Positions 52,995 to 63,564 of a DNA stretch of 64,000 nucleotides are shown one piece after another; the stretch's first letter is position 1, and each line of letters begins with the position of its first letter. Under the pieces are notes generated by a model. The model saw only the letters and a list, made by a program, of their open reading frames with translations. It was not told the DNA's origin and ran no database searches. This DNA comes from Plazaster borealis (lineage: Eukaryota > Echinodermata > Asteroidea > Forcipulatida > Labidiasteridae), in NCBI GenBank assembly GCA_021014325.1, contig CM037472.1:25715063-25779062 (forward strand). Direction: 5' to 3'. A program made the position numbers and the translations under genes.

Positions 52995-53155
52995 AAATTA
53001 TAAGTTTTAGATGTGGGAGGAAAACCCCAAATAGGGAAAACCCATGCAATCAGGCATGTCAGGTAGGGACTGAAATACCAAATCCACATATACAAGGCTC
53101 CAGTCCGGGAATCGAACCGGGGTCCACAGAGGTGAAAGGATGGTGGGGCTAACCG
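52995..53155 (-). repeat. SINE, inverse of the 15455-15625 family
   Basis: GTGGGAGGAAAACCCC, GGGAAAACCCATGCAATC and GGGAATCGAACCGGGG are the inverse of the body and B-box of the 15455 family. Confidence 0.78.
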
Positions 53156-53616
53156 TTGTACAAATAGGTATGGAAACGATTCAGAATCTCATAATTACCA
53201 AAACAAATTGTATTCCCAAGGAAAAATTTATGTCACTGACAGCCACTTTTAGCACGTGTTATTTGTTATTTTGGGGATCAATGTAACTGAGGGTGTGAAG
53301 TTCAATTGATTTGGGCATGGTGAAAAAAATCTACAGGAAATGGATTTCATAGGGGCTGTTTTAAAAACAATGCATTACAAAAACAATCCTAACATCGGGG
53401 TGGGGGAGGGGTAATCACCCTTTCCCACTCTTCTATATTTCTCCCTTTCCTGTCTCCTCTCTCGCCTACTCTCCATGTTTCTACCTGTATCTTATTTGCT
53501 GGGAGGAAGCAAACGATCGATTAATCAATCAAATAATGCAATGTACTTACCAGGATTCGAACCTGTAACAAGAGTCAGAGAGAACAAATTCACAAAAGCT
53601 GTATACATCCTGTCAA

Positions 53617-54798
53617 CAGTGTTGTCACTAGCCCAAATTTAGTGCCGGTCGGAATTTTTTTTCAAGATGGTAAAATTCACGCTAAAAATGTGAAGTGAGC
53701 GTTGCAATGGACGCCATTGCAGTAAGCATCTCTTTTGATGAAACAATACATCATAGCAGACAATGACAATTGCTATAATTTCTATCAAATTTTTAACAAA
53801 ATATTTACTTAACGAAATGGCACCACCACCACCCCTACCTTATGCCTTAAAACTTAAGGCGCCAAACGAACCATGGATGAACGAACCATGGAGATACAGA
53901 AAATACAACAAGCAGCTGACAACAAGATCGAGGCAACACGGCGATAGCGTGTTGAGCCTGCCAAGCTTCGTTCATTCATTGTACAGGATTATTCTATTAT
54001 TCAATAGGTAAGTTTACCCCATGCTGCCAAGTTTGTCCGATTTATTGAAGATTCTAAAGAAACTGTTAATACTTCGCTGCGATAGCGGCATGGTTACGAG
54101 CAAATGATGAACTCAAAACTTTTATATTGTATAAAGAACAAATTAATAGGCTTGTCCACAATCAGCTGTCCACAATAATACAGTAGAAGTTATCATACAC
54201 AAGCGCCAGTGGAATTGCACGTGCAGGCAAAGGGAAAATCACTATGAATGATCCGTCACTGCCAAACTTGGCAATCGCCCAAACTATAGCACCTTGAGTG
54301 ATACAGTTGGGGAGCCGCAACTATAGTTGGGATCGCCCATAGAGCTCTGACGGTCACCTCACTGCAATGAGATACTGCGATCCCAACTATAGTTGGGCGA
54401 TTGTCAAGTTGGGGCGGAACTACTACACGTGAAAAGTTGCAGTCCCGCGAATAAGGTAGACGTTACATAGCACTGCTGCATATTTGCACGGTAGTTGATA
54501 CGGTACAACCAGACCGGGACAAAATAAATTAAGACGCACGAAAATGAGAAGTTATCAGTGAGTATTTGTCAGAAATTGTCAGGGACTGTCAGGAATGGAT
54601 ATTAAAACGAAACGCGATGTATTTTGTCATAAATACTGGAATTTATTGTTGGCTTCTGATGACAAAATAATGAAATATTCAGCATTGCCGGTTGAAATAG
54701 TGCCGGTCGGTAAAGCTGTTAGCAAGGAAAAGTGCCGGTCGGGAATCTCCGAGTGCCGGCAGGCCCAACCAGCACCGACCGGCGTAGTGACAACGCTG
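53617..54798. mobile_element. hAT-type non-autonomous transposon with intact 8-bp TSD
   Basis: CAGTGTTGTCACTA on the left is matched by the inverse of TAGTGACAACGCTG on the right, the CAG-initial ends typical of hAT elements. The flanking octamer CCTGTCAA is identical at 53609-53616 and 54799-54806. Subterminal GTGCCGGTCGG repeats occur on both sides. No hAT transposase domain is recognisable. A nested palindromic segment lies at about 54245-54420. Confidence 0.93.
54245..54420. repeat. Inverted repeat with CAACTATAGTTG palindromes
   Basis: GCAATCGCCCAAACTATAG and CAACTATAGTTGGGATCGC on the left are mirrored by GCGATCCCAACTATAGTTGG and GCGATTGTCAAGTT on the right. It sits inside the hAT element and is probably a nested MITE. 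Confidence 0.75.
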
Positions 54799-54962
54799 CC
54801 TGTCAACCTTTCTGGACAGGTTAGAATAGAATTAAGTACGTAAAGCTAACAAAAAAAGTGGCACTCAGATACATAATTTTATTCTTAGCACTTCCTAAAT
54901 TAGATTAAGATATGTTTTTGGTCTTCATCTGGATATGGATTGATGAGAGTGTCATGCTTCAT

Positions 54963-55023
54963 GCTAGCCCCATTTCTGTGGCCAAGATCTGCTTCAGATC
55001 TTTGCCACAGAAGTGGGGCTAGC
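54963..55023. repeat. Compact hairpin, 29-bp arms
   Basis: GCTAGCCCCATTTCTGTGG.. pairs with ..CCACAGAAGTGGGGCTAGC around a 3-base loop, with two or three mismatches by eye. Confidence 0.9.
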
Positions 55024-55375
55024 TCAACCAAGAGCTCAGTCAGAGCTTCATGCTACACGTGTAGCTTGAGTCGAGTTAGCCCAGGTTGGACTCCTCCGTT
55101 GCATACAAAGCGACGGAGTCCAGGGTATAACACTGAACGCTTTTTCTTCCGGGCGGCAACACCGACGGAGTCACAGCGCCAGTGCACGAACTTGGACTTA
55201 TTTTCGGAAATAATGTCATTCATGGATGTATTTGATAGGTTTTGAACTCAGCAAAAGTGTAATTAAAGGCACAAAGAATAAGTGAATGGAGTTTCAGCTT
55301 CTCAAATTAGGTAAAAATATTTTAAAATGTTACTCAAAATTTTGTTCGCATTGTAAAGGATCTTTTAATATACCC

Positions 55376-55409
55376 AGGACGTCAGTGCAGTGGCACTGAC
55401 TGACGTCCT
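55376..55409. repeat. Compact hairpin at AGGACGTCAGT
   Basis: AGGACGTCAGT pairs with ACTGACGTCCT, with further partial pairing (GTGC/GCAC) towards the centre. Confidence 0.85.
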
Positions 55410-55995
55410 ACCAGGGCTGAGTCGAGTTATCCTCTCTCTTGTCACAGTTCGTTTTGTAACCCTTAGACTTACTACTGTGTGTGTGCATAAACAAATACAA
55501 GTACCAGGCCGTATCCTGCTGTCAGAGCAACGGGTTACCACCATGCCATACCACCACACTCCAGCAACTGAGTGAGAATGTGTCATACAATCATGCATGC
55601 CGTCGAGAATCACCATCCTTGCCGCGCCCGTTGCAAAAAGCGTAGCTAAATGTGTTTTTCTAGACAGTTTTGCTTTATAAAGCTTTCTCTAAATCGAACA
55701 GAACACACAATAACCATGGAGGTAGGATTACCTGTAAACGTTTGAGCAAGATCCGACTTTCCAATCATGACAAACAAGTAAAATAAACTATAACCACTAC
55801 CTCTTTGATGCTCTTTTACGACAGTGCTTATTTTGTGAATTTCACGCCAAAAAACAAAAATTTCAGGATACATTGAAAATAGCGCCACCATGCGTTGTAA
55901 TTATAAACGGGAGTTTCCCATGGGGGTGAAATTTAAAACAAGTCACACGTTTCGCGTTTTATTTCAAGAAACAATCTGCTGTAAGATTTACTTTC

Positions 55996-56073
55996 AGCAT
56001 GGAGGTAGGATCTAATCCTACCTCCATGCTTTCAGTGAAAATTCAGTATGAATTTTTCATACTGAATTTTCAC
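55996..56073. repeat. Two perfect hairpins in tandem
   Basis: First: AGCATGGAGGTAGGAT, loop CTA, perfect 16-bp arm, 55996-56030. Second: GTGAAAATTCAGTATGAA, loop TTT, perfect 18-bp arm, 56035-56073. Only four bases separate them. A single copy of CATGGAGGTAGGAT also lies near 55717. Confidence 0.95.
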
Positions 56074-56258
56074 GGAGTAGTGAAAAGGGAAAACAGTTTT
56101 TGAAACCACGGCTTGGGCTTGGGCTCAGGCTTGGGCTCAGGCTTGTGCTCCGTCAATAGAAAACGCCTTTTTTGGTTTTCTTGAAGCCCTCACTCATGGT
56201 GCTCCTTGTCCTGGCTGTGTAGTTATACAGCAAACGGCTTCGCAGACGCACGAAGCGG

Positions 56259-56465
56259 AGCTACAATCCCGGCCATATCTCGTTGGGCCCCCCTGCCCCC
56301 TTTCTTGGTTGCAATTGCCGACTGTGTTCTGAGTTACAGTCAACATTGAGCGGGGGGCGGGGGGCGGGGGACAAATGTTTTGAATGTGAAGGGGAAGTGC
56401 ACAGGGAATTGTTGTATATAACGTCAGGAAAGGGTGGCCCAAGCATTTTGGCCGGGATTGTAGCT
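56259..56465. mobile_element. MITE with AGCTACAATCCCGGCCA terminal inverted repeats
   Basis: AGCTACAATCCCGGCCA at 56259-56275 is perfectly mirrored by TGGCCGGGATTGTAGCT at 56449-56465. The next 25 bp inward also pair imperfectly. The interior has a G-rich run with quadruplex potential near 56351-56372. Confidence 0.88.
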
Positions 56466-56839
56466 ATAGGCGATTGAGGCTATAGGTAAGGACTTGAAAT
56501 TGAACGTGATTGTTACGATATTTTTCGATTGATTTTCTATTTCAAAGTTTCCCCTTATCATTCATTTCAAATTACAACGTGAAACTATTATTATTAAAAA
56601 TTTAAATTGTTGTGTAACTTTCTTTTATTTAAATAATTTGTGAAGCTTATAAAATATTAAAATTAATTTTGTGCACTTTGTTTTCTCCAATCAATTTAAA
56701 GAAGGATACAATTAATGAACTATTCTGTAACACTTTCCAATTTTTAGTAAACTCATTTTGCATATAGTAAATCATTAATAATGATCTTTATAAATGACAT
56801 TGATCGTTTATTGCTGCAAAAATGATTTATCAAGATTAT

Positions 56840-57540
56840 TTTAAAATATTGTTAGAGAGAACCAAGAAAAATGAATTTGAGAATTTATTCAAAAAGAGAG
56901 GGGAAAGTGGTCATGAATTACGTCATATTGCACCACAGAGCATCGAGAATGATTTTTCCCAGGGGCCTTTAAGCGGGCCCGGACCCCACCCGGGGGGGGG
57001 GGGATTTGAGAATAATAAAGCTGTCTGCTTCTGACATGGGCATTAATGATAATTACGTTTAATACTGTTATAATTTCAACGTGTTTTCATTGAGTAGTAT
57101 TACCCCAATTGGCTCAGATCCTACCACCAGCGGGGTTCACAAGTGCTGAATGTGATGCCAAAAATCGGCACATGTTTTTTTTACTGGCAGGTGCACCTCA
57201 AAATTTTGCTTGAGCTCACAAAATCTCAGCAGTAAATGAGGTGCCATTTATTATGAGCTGTTATAGTGCCCCTATTACCCCCATTATGTCCAGGGATAGC
57301 GCCACATGCATCACATACAGCACCTTCCCCCTCCCTATTTTGAAGATGGAATTATGAGTACTTTAGAAATATTATTAGAGAGTAAACCAATAAAAATGAA
57401 TTTTATAGTTTGCTCAAAAAGTGAGGCGAAAAGTGGCCGTGAATTACGTCATATGCACCGCAGAGCATCTAGTACGAAAACAAATCCGGGATCCTTAAGC
57501 GGGCCCCGGACCCCCTGCCGTAATGGCTTCGCGCTTTGCG
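56840..57540 (+). repeat. Two direct copies of a 150-bp repeat
   Basis: AAAATGAATTT, GAATTACGTCATAT, GCA-CGCAGAGCAT, and TTAAGCGGGCCC..GGACCCC occur in the same order at about 56850-57000 and 57370-57520. The G- and C-rich ends suggest a transposon terminus. Confidence 0.75.
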
Positions 57541-57746
57541 CTCCTATTGACTCATAACTATGCTTCTCAAATGGGCCTGACCAATGTTTTTGAGCTTCCT
57601 ACGGGCCTGATCATGGAGGAAGGTTTTCATGGAGGTGTGCACCTGCCTCCTCCCAAATTCTCGAAGGATAGAAGAAAGAATTGAAACACACAACAACTGT
57701 CCTGCAATATTGTTGCAGAACAGTACTGCTTTCTATTGTTAATTAC

Positions 57747-57947
57747 CAGGGGCGGATCCAGGATTTTCCAAACGGGGGGGCGTGAAAATATTCCAAGCAG
57801 CAAAATGATAAATGAAGTTTGTTGCCCCATTTCTCCCTCCCCTTCTCTCTCTCTCCCTCTTTTTTTCTTTTCTCCCTCTTTTTTTTTTTTTAATATGAAA
57901 AAGGGGGGCGTGCGCCCCCCACGCCCCCCTGGATCCGCGCCTGATTA
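57747..57947. mobile_element. MITE with GGCGGATCCAGG terminal inverted repeats
   Basis: CAGGGGCGGATCCAGG on the left pairs with CCTGGATCCGCGCCTG on the right, with GGGGGGGCGTG / CACGCCCCCC inside. The centre is a pyrimidine-rich tract. Confidence 0.85.
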
Positions 57948-57969
57948 CACGACGAGAGCCGGTTCTGTC

Positions 57970-58105
57970 CCCCTGGAGATTCTGGTCTCGCGTACGGCGA
58001 ACTGTCACAATCTGTTCCCCAGAGATGGCTGAAGGAGGAGGATTCAAAAGAGGGCGCTCTCAGAAGAAGTTTGTACACCGTTCGCCGTAGGGGGGGGGGC
58101 AGAAT
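57970..58105. repeat. Inverted repeat with GAGATTCTG and TACGGCGAAC arms
   Basis: CCTGGAGATTCTG and TACGGCGAAC (57970-58002) are mirrored in order by GTTCGCCGTA and CAGAATCTCC (58080-58110). Probably a MITE. Confidence 0.7.
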
Positions 58106-59101
58106 CTCCTGAAACAACGGCACATAATATGCAGCTAACGCGCGCTCTACGTTCGTTGGGGGGGGGCGGTTCGGCAGAGCGCCATCTTGTGCCGTAATTC
58201 GGCCAACATTTTATATTTGTAACTTTATTTTGGATTTTTGTTTACCCGCACACCGATGTGTATAAACACAAAGGGTAAAAGGGTAAAAACAAACCCCAAT
58301 GCAAAATTAACGTCCATAAAACACATTAATTAATTTGCACAAAATAAGGAACGCCGATTTGCTTTCTCCTCGAGTACAAGAGCGCCATCTTGTGTTTGAC
58401 CAACACTTGTAAACATATTTTGTAAAAAGCATGATAATACTTTGAATACAAATATTTTGTATCGTGGGTAAATATTTTTGTGCATTTATATTTTCGCCCT
58501 TAATATATATTTTTGTCACAAATGTTTGTTATGAATATATTTTCCTCAGTTAAAAATAATAGTTGAAACTATATTTGTTACTTTTCAATATGTTTTCGAA
58601 ATTTGAATTTTTTGTAACATTATATATATTAATGTTTATTATATGCAATATACATGATATATTATATATATTATATACATTTTTCTAAAAATATGTTTTT
58701 ATTTATATAATAAATATTTTCCCCTTTGGCTTGCCATAGTAAGGACATTGCGTGCGAGTGAGAAGCTCTGGGAAATCCCCCAAAACAAGGTGGCCATGAA
58801 AGGACATTGCAAATTGCAAATTTAATGTGCATAATTATTTATTCTTCTTCTTTTTATAATTATTATCATATTTCTGTCAATGAAACAGAGGAACCCTCAA
58901 AAGTGCACACACTATTATAAGAAGGGAAAAAAGCAACATCGCAAAAATTATGTGCCCATACGATTTGCGATGTCCCTTCCGGGCCACCATGCAATACCGA
59001 TCTGCGGTTCGGGTACATGAGGTCAGAGAAGGTTTACCAGCCAGGAGTAAAGAAGAGTATAATAATACGTGGGTTTCTGCCGCCGCGCGCCATTGCCAAA
59101 C

Positions 59102-62100
59102 ATGTCTGATCAGGAACAACTTGTACAGATAGCAGGAGAGCAGTTCGAAGGGCCACTGACGGTTTGTATTGTGTATTCCTCATGATATTTGTGACCAGAA
59201 GTCACGAGTTTGTGTAACAATTTTGACTATAACTCCGTCTGGAGGGAAATGTAGGGAAATAATATAAATGAAATATTCTCGCACGTGGCAGCCTGAGGTG
59301 AAAATAGTAGTTGTCGGAACGTTTTATGATTATTATTGTTACTTGTTTTGTTTTTTTGTATTTTACTGGCCCACTTCTTGTCATTAAGAATTTTGGGACC
59401 TGTCAACTCCCATTTCTAGGTAAAGAAATAAGGACCAATGTAGCCTAATTTAAAGATAATACTAAACCCGAATATGCACAGTTTGATTGGGATAATTGAA
59501 CGGTACGAAGGGTTCAGGTTATGGTTGGGGTGGTTGTTTTTGCATGGTTGTCTCATTAATACAACTTGAAAGGGATCGTTGCAGAAGCATGTAAGCCCAA
59601 TGCCAAATGTTTCACGAAATTATACAAAATGAGAATAATTTAATGTTTTTTTCACGGTGTAATTTTGTCCTAAAGAACGTTGGAACGGGGACATCTGGAG
59701 GGCTACAGGGCGTCGGTGCCACAGGCCCAAGTCAACCAACCATGCCGGTGGTTACCCAACCACGTTATGTGCCTCTTCAGGAGGTAAATAATAATTATTG
59801 GCTTTTCTGGCATTGCTGTTTATTTATCTATTTTGTTTCCTTCTTTGTATTATTTGAAATGATGAAAGAAAAAACACTCTGGTTGTACAAATCTGTGTGC
59901 TTTCAGATAGGAATAAAAACTTCTTGCAAGAAGTTGTTATTATTTCAGTGAGAAATTACCTCTTTCTCAAAAACTACGTTACTTCAGAGGGAGTCGTTTC
60001 CTACAATGTTTTATACTATCGACAGCTCTCCGTTGCTTGTTACCAAGTAAGTTTTTATGCTAATATTTGTTTCGAGTCATTACCAAACGTGTACGATACC
60101 TTTAAGACGTCATCGTATGGATTTTGCTTTAGTATTTTGGTGAATATTAGTCCTTTTTAATTAGAGGGCCGGCCTCCTTGGCGTGCCTCTATACAAACCG
60201 GTGCGACTTACGATCCGATGGCTTATTTCAGTTGATCCTGATTAATCATAGCATTGTGCGTTATTCGTGATTCTTGTCTCACAATCGCCAGACGATCTAA
60301 GAGAAACGAAAACCAGATGTGAGCAAAAAATATTTTGACAAATTTGGCCGCGGATTTTTTGACGTTTTGTTTCTCTATGACTCGAGTTACTTAATTGGTT
60401 GAGATTGTTCACTTTTTAGGTCCCGTATCAGAGGTCATTGCATGAGCAACTTGCCTTGTTCAATTTTAGTCCGGAATCTTGGTCTGTTTTTCGTAACCTG
60501 GATGCTCAACATGGAGGCGACAGCCGAGCAGTCAGTTTGGTTCACGGCGGACTGAGAAATGTCATAGCGACTGCCGGTAACGCTCGCCCTGAAAGTCTTG
60601 AGACTAATGAAGATAAATACCGGAAACTTATTGGAGGTTATAGCTATTCTTTGTATTATTACTAATTTCTGTATTGATCATTGTCTATTAATATTAGGCA
60701 ATAGACTGTGCAAGTCTCGCACGTATCGGAACGAGAAAACACGTCAAACGAAGAAATCAAATCTTTGTTTTAAATTATATCTAATGACAAACTCTGAACA
60801 ACAAAAATACTCATTACATGTTTATATAATCAGTTTTAGTTTTTATAATAAATACACAAATAATGTGTTAATTATTATTGAAACCTAATTAAAACTCTGG
60901 GACAAGGATGCTTATTTGATCTTAACTTTTCAGAAACCCCTTACGCGGATTCGCGATGGTCACACGGGCGTAAAATTAACGCTTGGCGCAGTTTATAGAG
61001 GACGCTGACGCCTCAACAATCATAGACTGCAATGAAAAGGCTTCGCGTTGCAATTACAGCATCTGGCGATTATCATCGCGCATCCAAAACAAGCGTTTAC
61101 ATAAGTTTTGTGATCGGAGGTGAGCACAAAATTCTTAGTTTTTTGCAGTAACCGGAAGCTGAGGTCAAGTTTAATTCTCGGGTTTTCTTCGTTATATTGT
61201 TGAATTGATTTTACTTTTATATTTTTTTATAACTAAGTATTACATTCCCAACAACATTTATTTCTCATGGTCATAAACCACGTTAAACTAAAATAATTGA
61301 CAAAACAAAATCTTGCCCACGTAAATCTCCATATGGTTGGGACCACAATGGTCCCGGAAGTTCAAATATGCGCGAGACTTGCACAGTCTATAGCAGTGTG
61401 AGGATCCGGTCTTCACTGCTTGATAATGACCGGGTTGGTGGCTGGCTGCTGGACCCAGCCGAAGTTGAGGTCCGTTAACAGTGGCCAGCCACCAACCAAG
61501 GTCATTACCACGCAGTAAAGACCGGCTCCTCACACTGGTTATTGCGTTTAATAAATACCTCTAATGAGAAAAAAAAGTAACTATAAAATTAAACTGCCCA
61601 AAAAAGTGTGCAAGTCGCCTTTACCTATATGCAACGAATCTGGTAAATGCAATATTAACTGGTTCTACGATGTTGTATCTATACAGGAGTTCTGCTTTCG
61701 GGAGAGAGGTTGACCGGAAATCAGTGTTTTGATTTCAGTAAAGTTGAGTTCCAACACATCCTGGATTCGAAACAGGGAGTGACTGCACAGCCCAAGCCCG
61801 CTATGGTCGCGGGTCGGATTTACCTGACCAATCAGCGACTGCTTCTTCTCTCTGCAGGAAACGTAGCAAGTGGGTGCCAATGTTTTTCCTCATTATTAGC
61901 TTCTTTATTATGCCTATAAATAGCTGTTGCACAACCAGTATTTCTTGTATTGAACCCATGTCTATATCAAAATACATCTCAATATTATTACAAAGTCCCT
62001 GGCCCATGGTGCTAGACCGTGAACACGTTCAATCGTATACATTAAGCAAGCCAAACGAAAGTCCCTCTTGTTCAAAGTTTGCCATGGATGGTTCTGATTA

Positions 62101-63564
62101 AAATGTTCATATCGGCACCAATCCTCCAGAGAAATATTTCCATCTGAAGCATTGTTAAGGTTGAGAAAGTGGCATTTGAAGGCCCTAGAAATCATTGTTG
62201 TTAATATATATTGCTGCAAGTAAAATACCATACAAACTTAGACAAAGCAAAACAAATACGTTATTTGGCAGGGGGAAAACACGTTTGTTGTTTTATAATA
62301 AGTGCAATGTCAAGTATTGGTATTTTTTGCAAGTGTGTGTTTGGCGAATCTTGTTTTTTGCAAGTCAATGTTTGGCGAGTCTTTTTTTTTGTGCAAGTTA
62401 ATGTTTGGCGACTCTTGTTTTTTGGAAGACAAAGTCTATATTTAGCAAAAATTTTTGGGAAGTAGGGCTATACGTTTGGTGAGTCTTGTATTTTGGAAGT
62501 TGGCCTATACGTTTGGCGAGTCTTGTTTTTTGGAAGTAGGCCTACGTTTGGGGAGTCTTGTATTTTGCAAGTACATGTTTGGCAACTCTTGTTCTTTGCA
62601 AGTATATGTTTGGCGAGTCTTGTTTTTTGCAAGTTGTTTGGCGAGTCTTATTTTTTGCAAGTCTATATTTAGCCAATCTTGTTGTTGTTTAAGGTATATG
62701 TTCGGCGAGTCTTGTTTATTATTCCCAAGGATTAAGTTTGGGAAGTCTTGTTTTATGGAAGTATAAATATGTTTGGCGAGTCTTGTTTTTTGCAATTTAT
62801 ACTTTCGTTGGCACTATGGTCTTTCGTAGTTTTCATTAAAACCACTTACAGGTTGAATGTAGGCCTGTAGAAAGTAGGCTGTCTTTCGTGAAAACTATAC
62901 AAATTTAAATTGTTTTTATTTGTTTGCAAAAACCACAATAATTGGGGCGTGTCGTGGCCGAGCAGTTAAGCGCACCGGACTCAAGCTCTGGTGTATCAGA
63001 TCAGCAGAGTGTGGGTTCGAGTCCCGGTCGTGGCCATTGTGTCCTTGAGAAAGATCCGTAATATATTGATTTGTCCTTCGGATAGAAAATTAAGCTGTAT
63101 GTCCCGTGTACTAAAATAACCCAGCACACTTATAGTGGAGGAGTATAGGGATTAAACCCGATGTTTCTGGTTCGAGGCAAGCACCCTCGTTTACAGGTTT
63201 CAGGCTTGGGATTATGAGGATTTACAGGTTTCAGGCTTGAGGCATGCTTGGTTTCATTACCAGAAATATTTATAACAATAATAATTTTCCTTTCCTTTAA
63301 AGTGACAAAGTTCTGTTATGGTCATTACTTCTATCAGGCTTGCAGTTAACTGACAATGCCAACACTGGTGCACCGCTACAGACAGCACGGTCCAATTGCA
63401 AGGTCTTCTCTGTCACCGGCAACAAAACCAGTTCTTGCCGCTACGAGAGCATCCCACTGGCAGACATCCGTGGGGTTGATATGAGCTCAATATTCAGTGG
63501 TACTTCGTCGACAAACATCAAAGGCATCATACCGCAACAGCCTATGTGTTCGTGTTGCTGCCCA
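59102..63564 (+). CDS. Uncharacterised protein with GRAM/PH-like segment, 3' end outside confident range
   Basis: Exons 59102-59161, 59676-59783, 60420-60636, 61687-61873, 63303-63564, all GT-AG with consistent phases, give 278 residues so far. The start MSDQEQLVQIAGEQFEGPLT follows no in-frame upstream ATG in the short leader. Exon 2 is Gly-, Thr- and Pro-rich. Exon 3 holds NFSPESWSVFRNLDAQHGG and a LVHGGLRN segment. Exon 4 has GRIYLTNQRLLLLS (171-184), which looks like the beta-hairpin of GRAM/PH-like domains that bind phosphoinositides. Exon 5 ends with a cysteine cluster, MCSCCCP, possibly palmitoylated. I recall unnamed invertebrate proteins of similar layout but cannot name a function. 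Cytoplasmic or membrane-peripheral location is a guess. Confidence 0.8.
59858..60101 (+). mobile_element. TTAA-flanked MITE, subfamily A, 5'-truncated copy
   Basis: It starts within the element at GATGAAAGAAAAAACAC and ends ACGTGTACGATACCT before TTAA at 60102-60105. The central CTTCTTGCAAGAAG is intact. It lies in intron 2 of the GRAM-like gene. Confidence 0.88.
60702..61390. mobile_element. Inverted-repeat element (TAGACTGTGCAAGTCTCGC ends)
   Basis: TAGACTGTGCAAGTCTCGC at 60702 is exactly mirrored by GCGAGACTTGCACAGTCTA ending at 61390. Near the right end TGGGACCACAATGGTCCC is a short palindrome as in 7926-8074, so these are long and short members of one family. No transposase frame. Intron 3 of the GRAM-like gene. 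Confidence 0.88.
61394..61537. mobile_element. Foldback element (CAGTGTGAGGA ends)
   Basis: CAGTGTGAGGATCCGGTCTT..GGTGGCTGGC is mirrored by GCCAGCCACC..AAGACCGGCTCCTCACACTG, giving arms of about 55 bp around a 35-base loop. It directly abuts the right end of the preceding element. Confidence 0.88.
62325..62800 (+). repeat. Degenerate minisatellite (TTTGGCGAGTCTTG)
   Basis: TTTGGCGAGTCTTGTTTTTTGC followed by AAGT plus a short variable piece recurs about 14 times with spacing of roughly 28 to 40 bases. It lies in intron 4 of the GRAM-like gene. The open frames across it on both strands come from the repeat. Confidence 0.9.
62946..63285 (+). mobile_element. tRNA-derived SINE with tail A
   Basis: Head GTCGTGGCCGAGCAGTTAAG, B-box GGTTCGAGTCCCGG and tail GTTTACAGGTTTCAGGCTTG repeated twice, then GGCATGCTTGGTTTCATTAC. 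It ends about 20 bp before exon 5 of the GRAM-like gene. Confidence 0.92.

Larger units (their letters stand above)
50570..59101. other. Divergent intergenic region between FANCM and the GRAM-like gene
   Basis: No coding exon was recognised on either strand. It must hold both promoters. The content is SINEs, a hAT element, MITEs and several compact hairpins listed separately. An AT-only stretch at 58620-58700 and G/C runs near 56351-56375, 56990-57003 and 58090-58100 are the only other marked compositional features. Confidence 0.6.

Noticed and set aside
56351..56375. G-quadruplex as a regulatory element
   Set aside because: It has three G-runs of five or six, which could fold, but it lies inside a MITE and far from either start codon, so no role can be supported.
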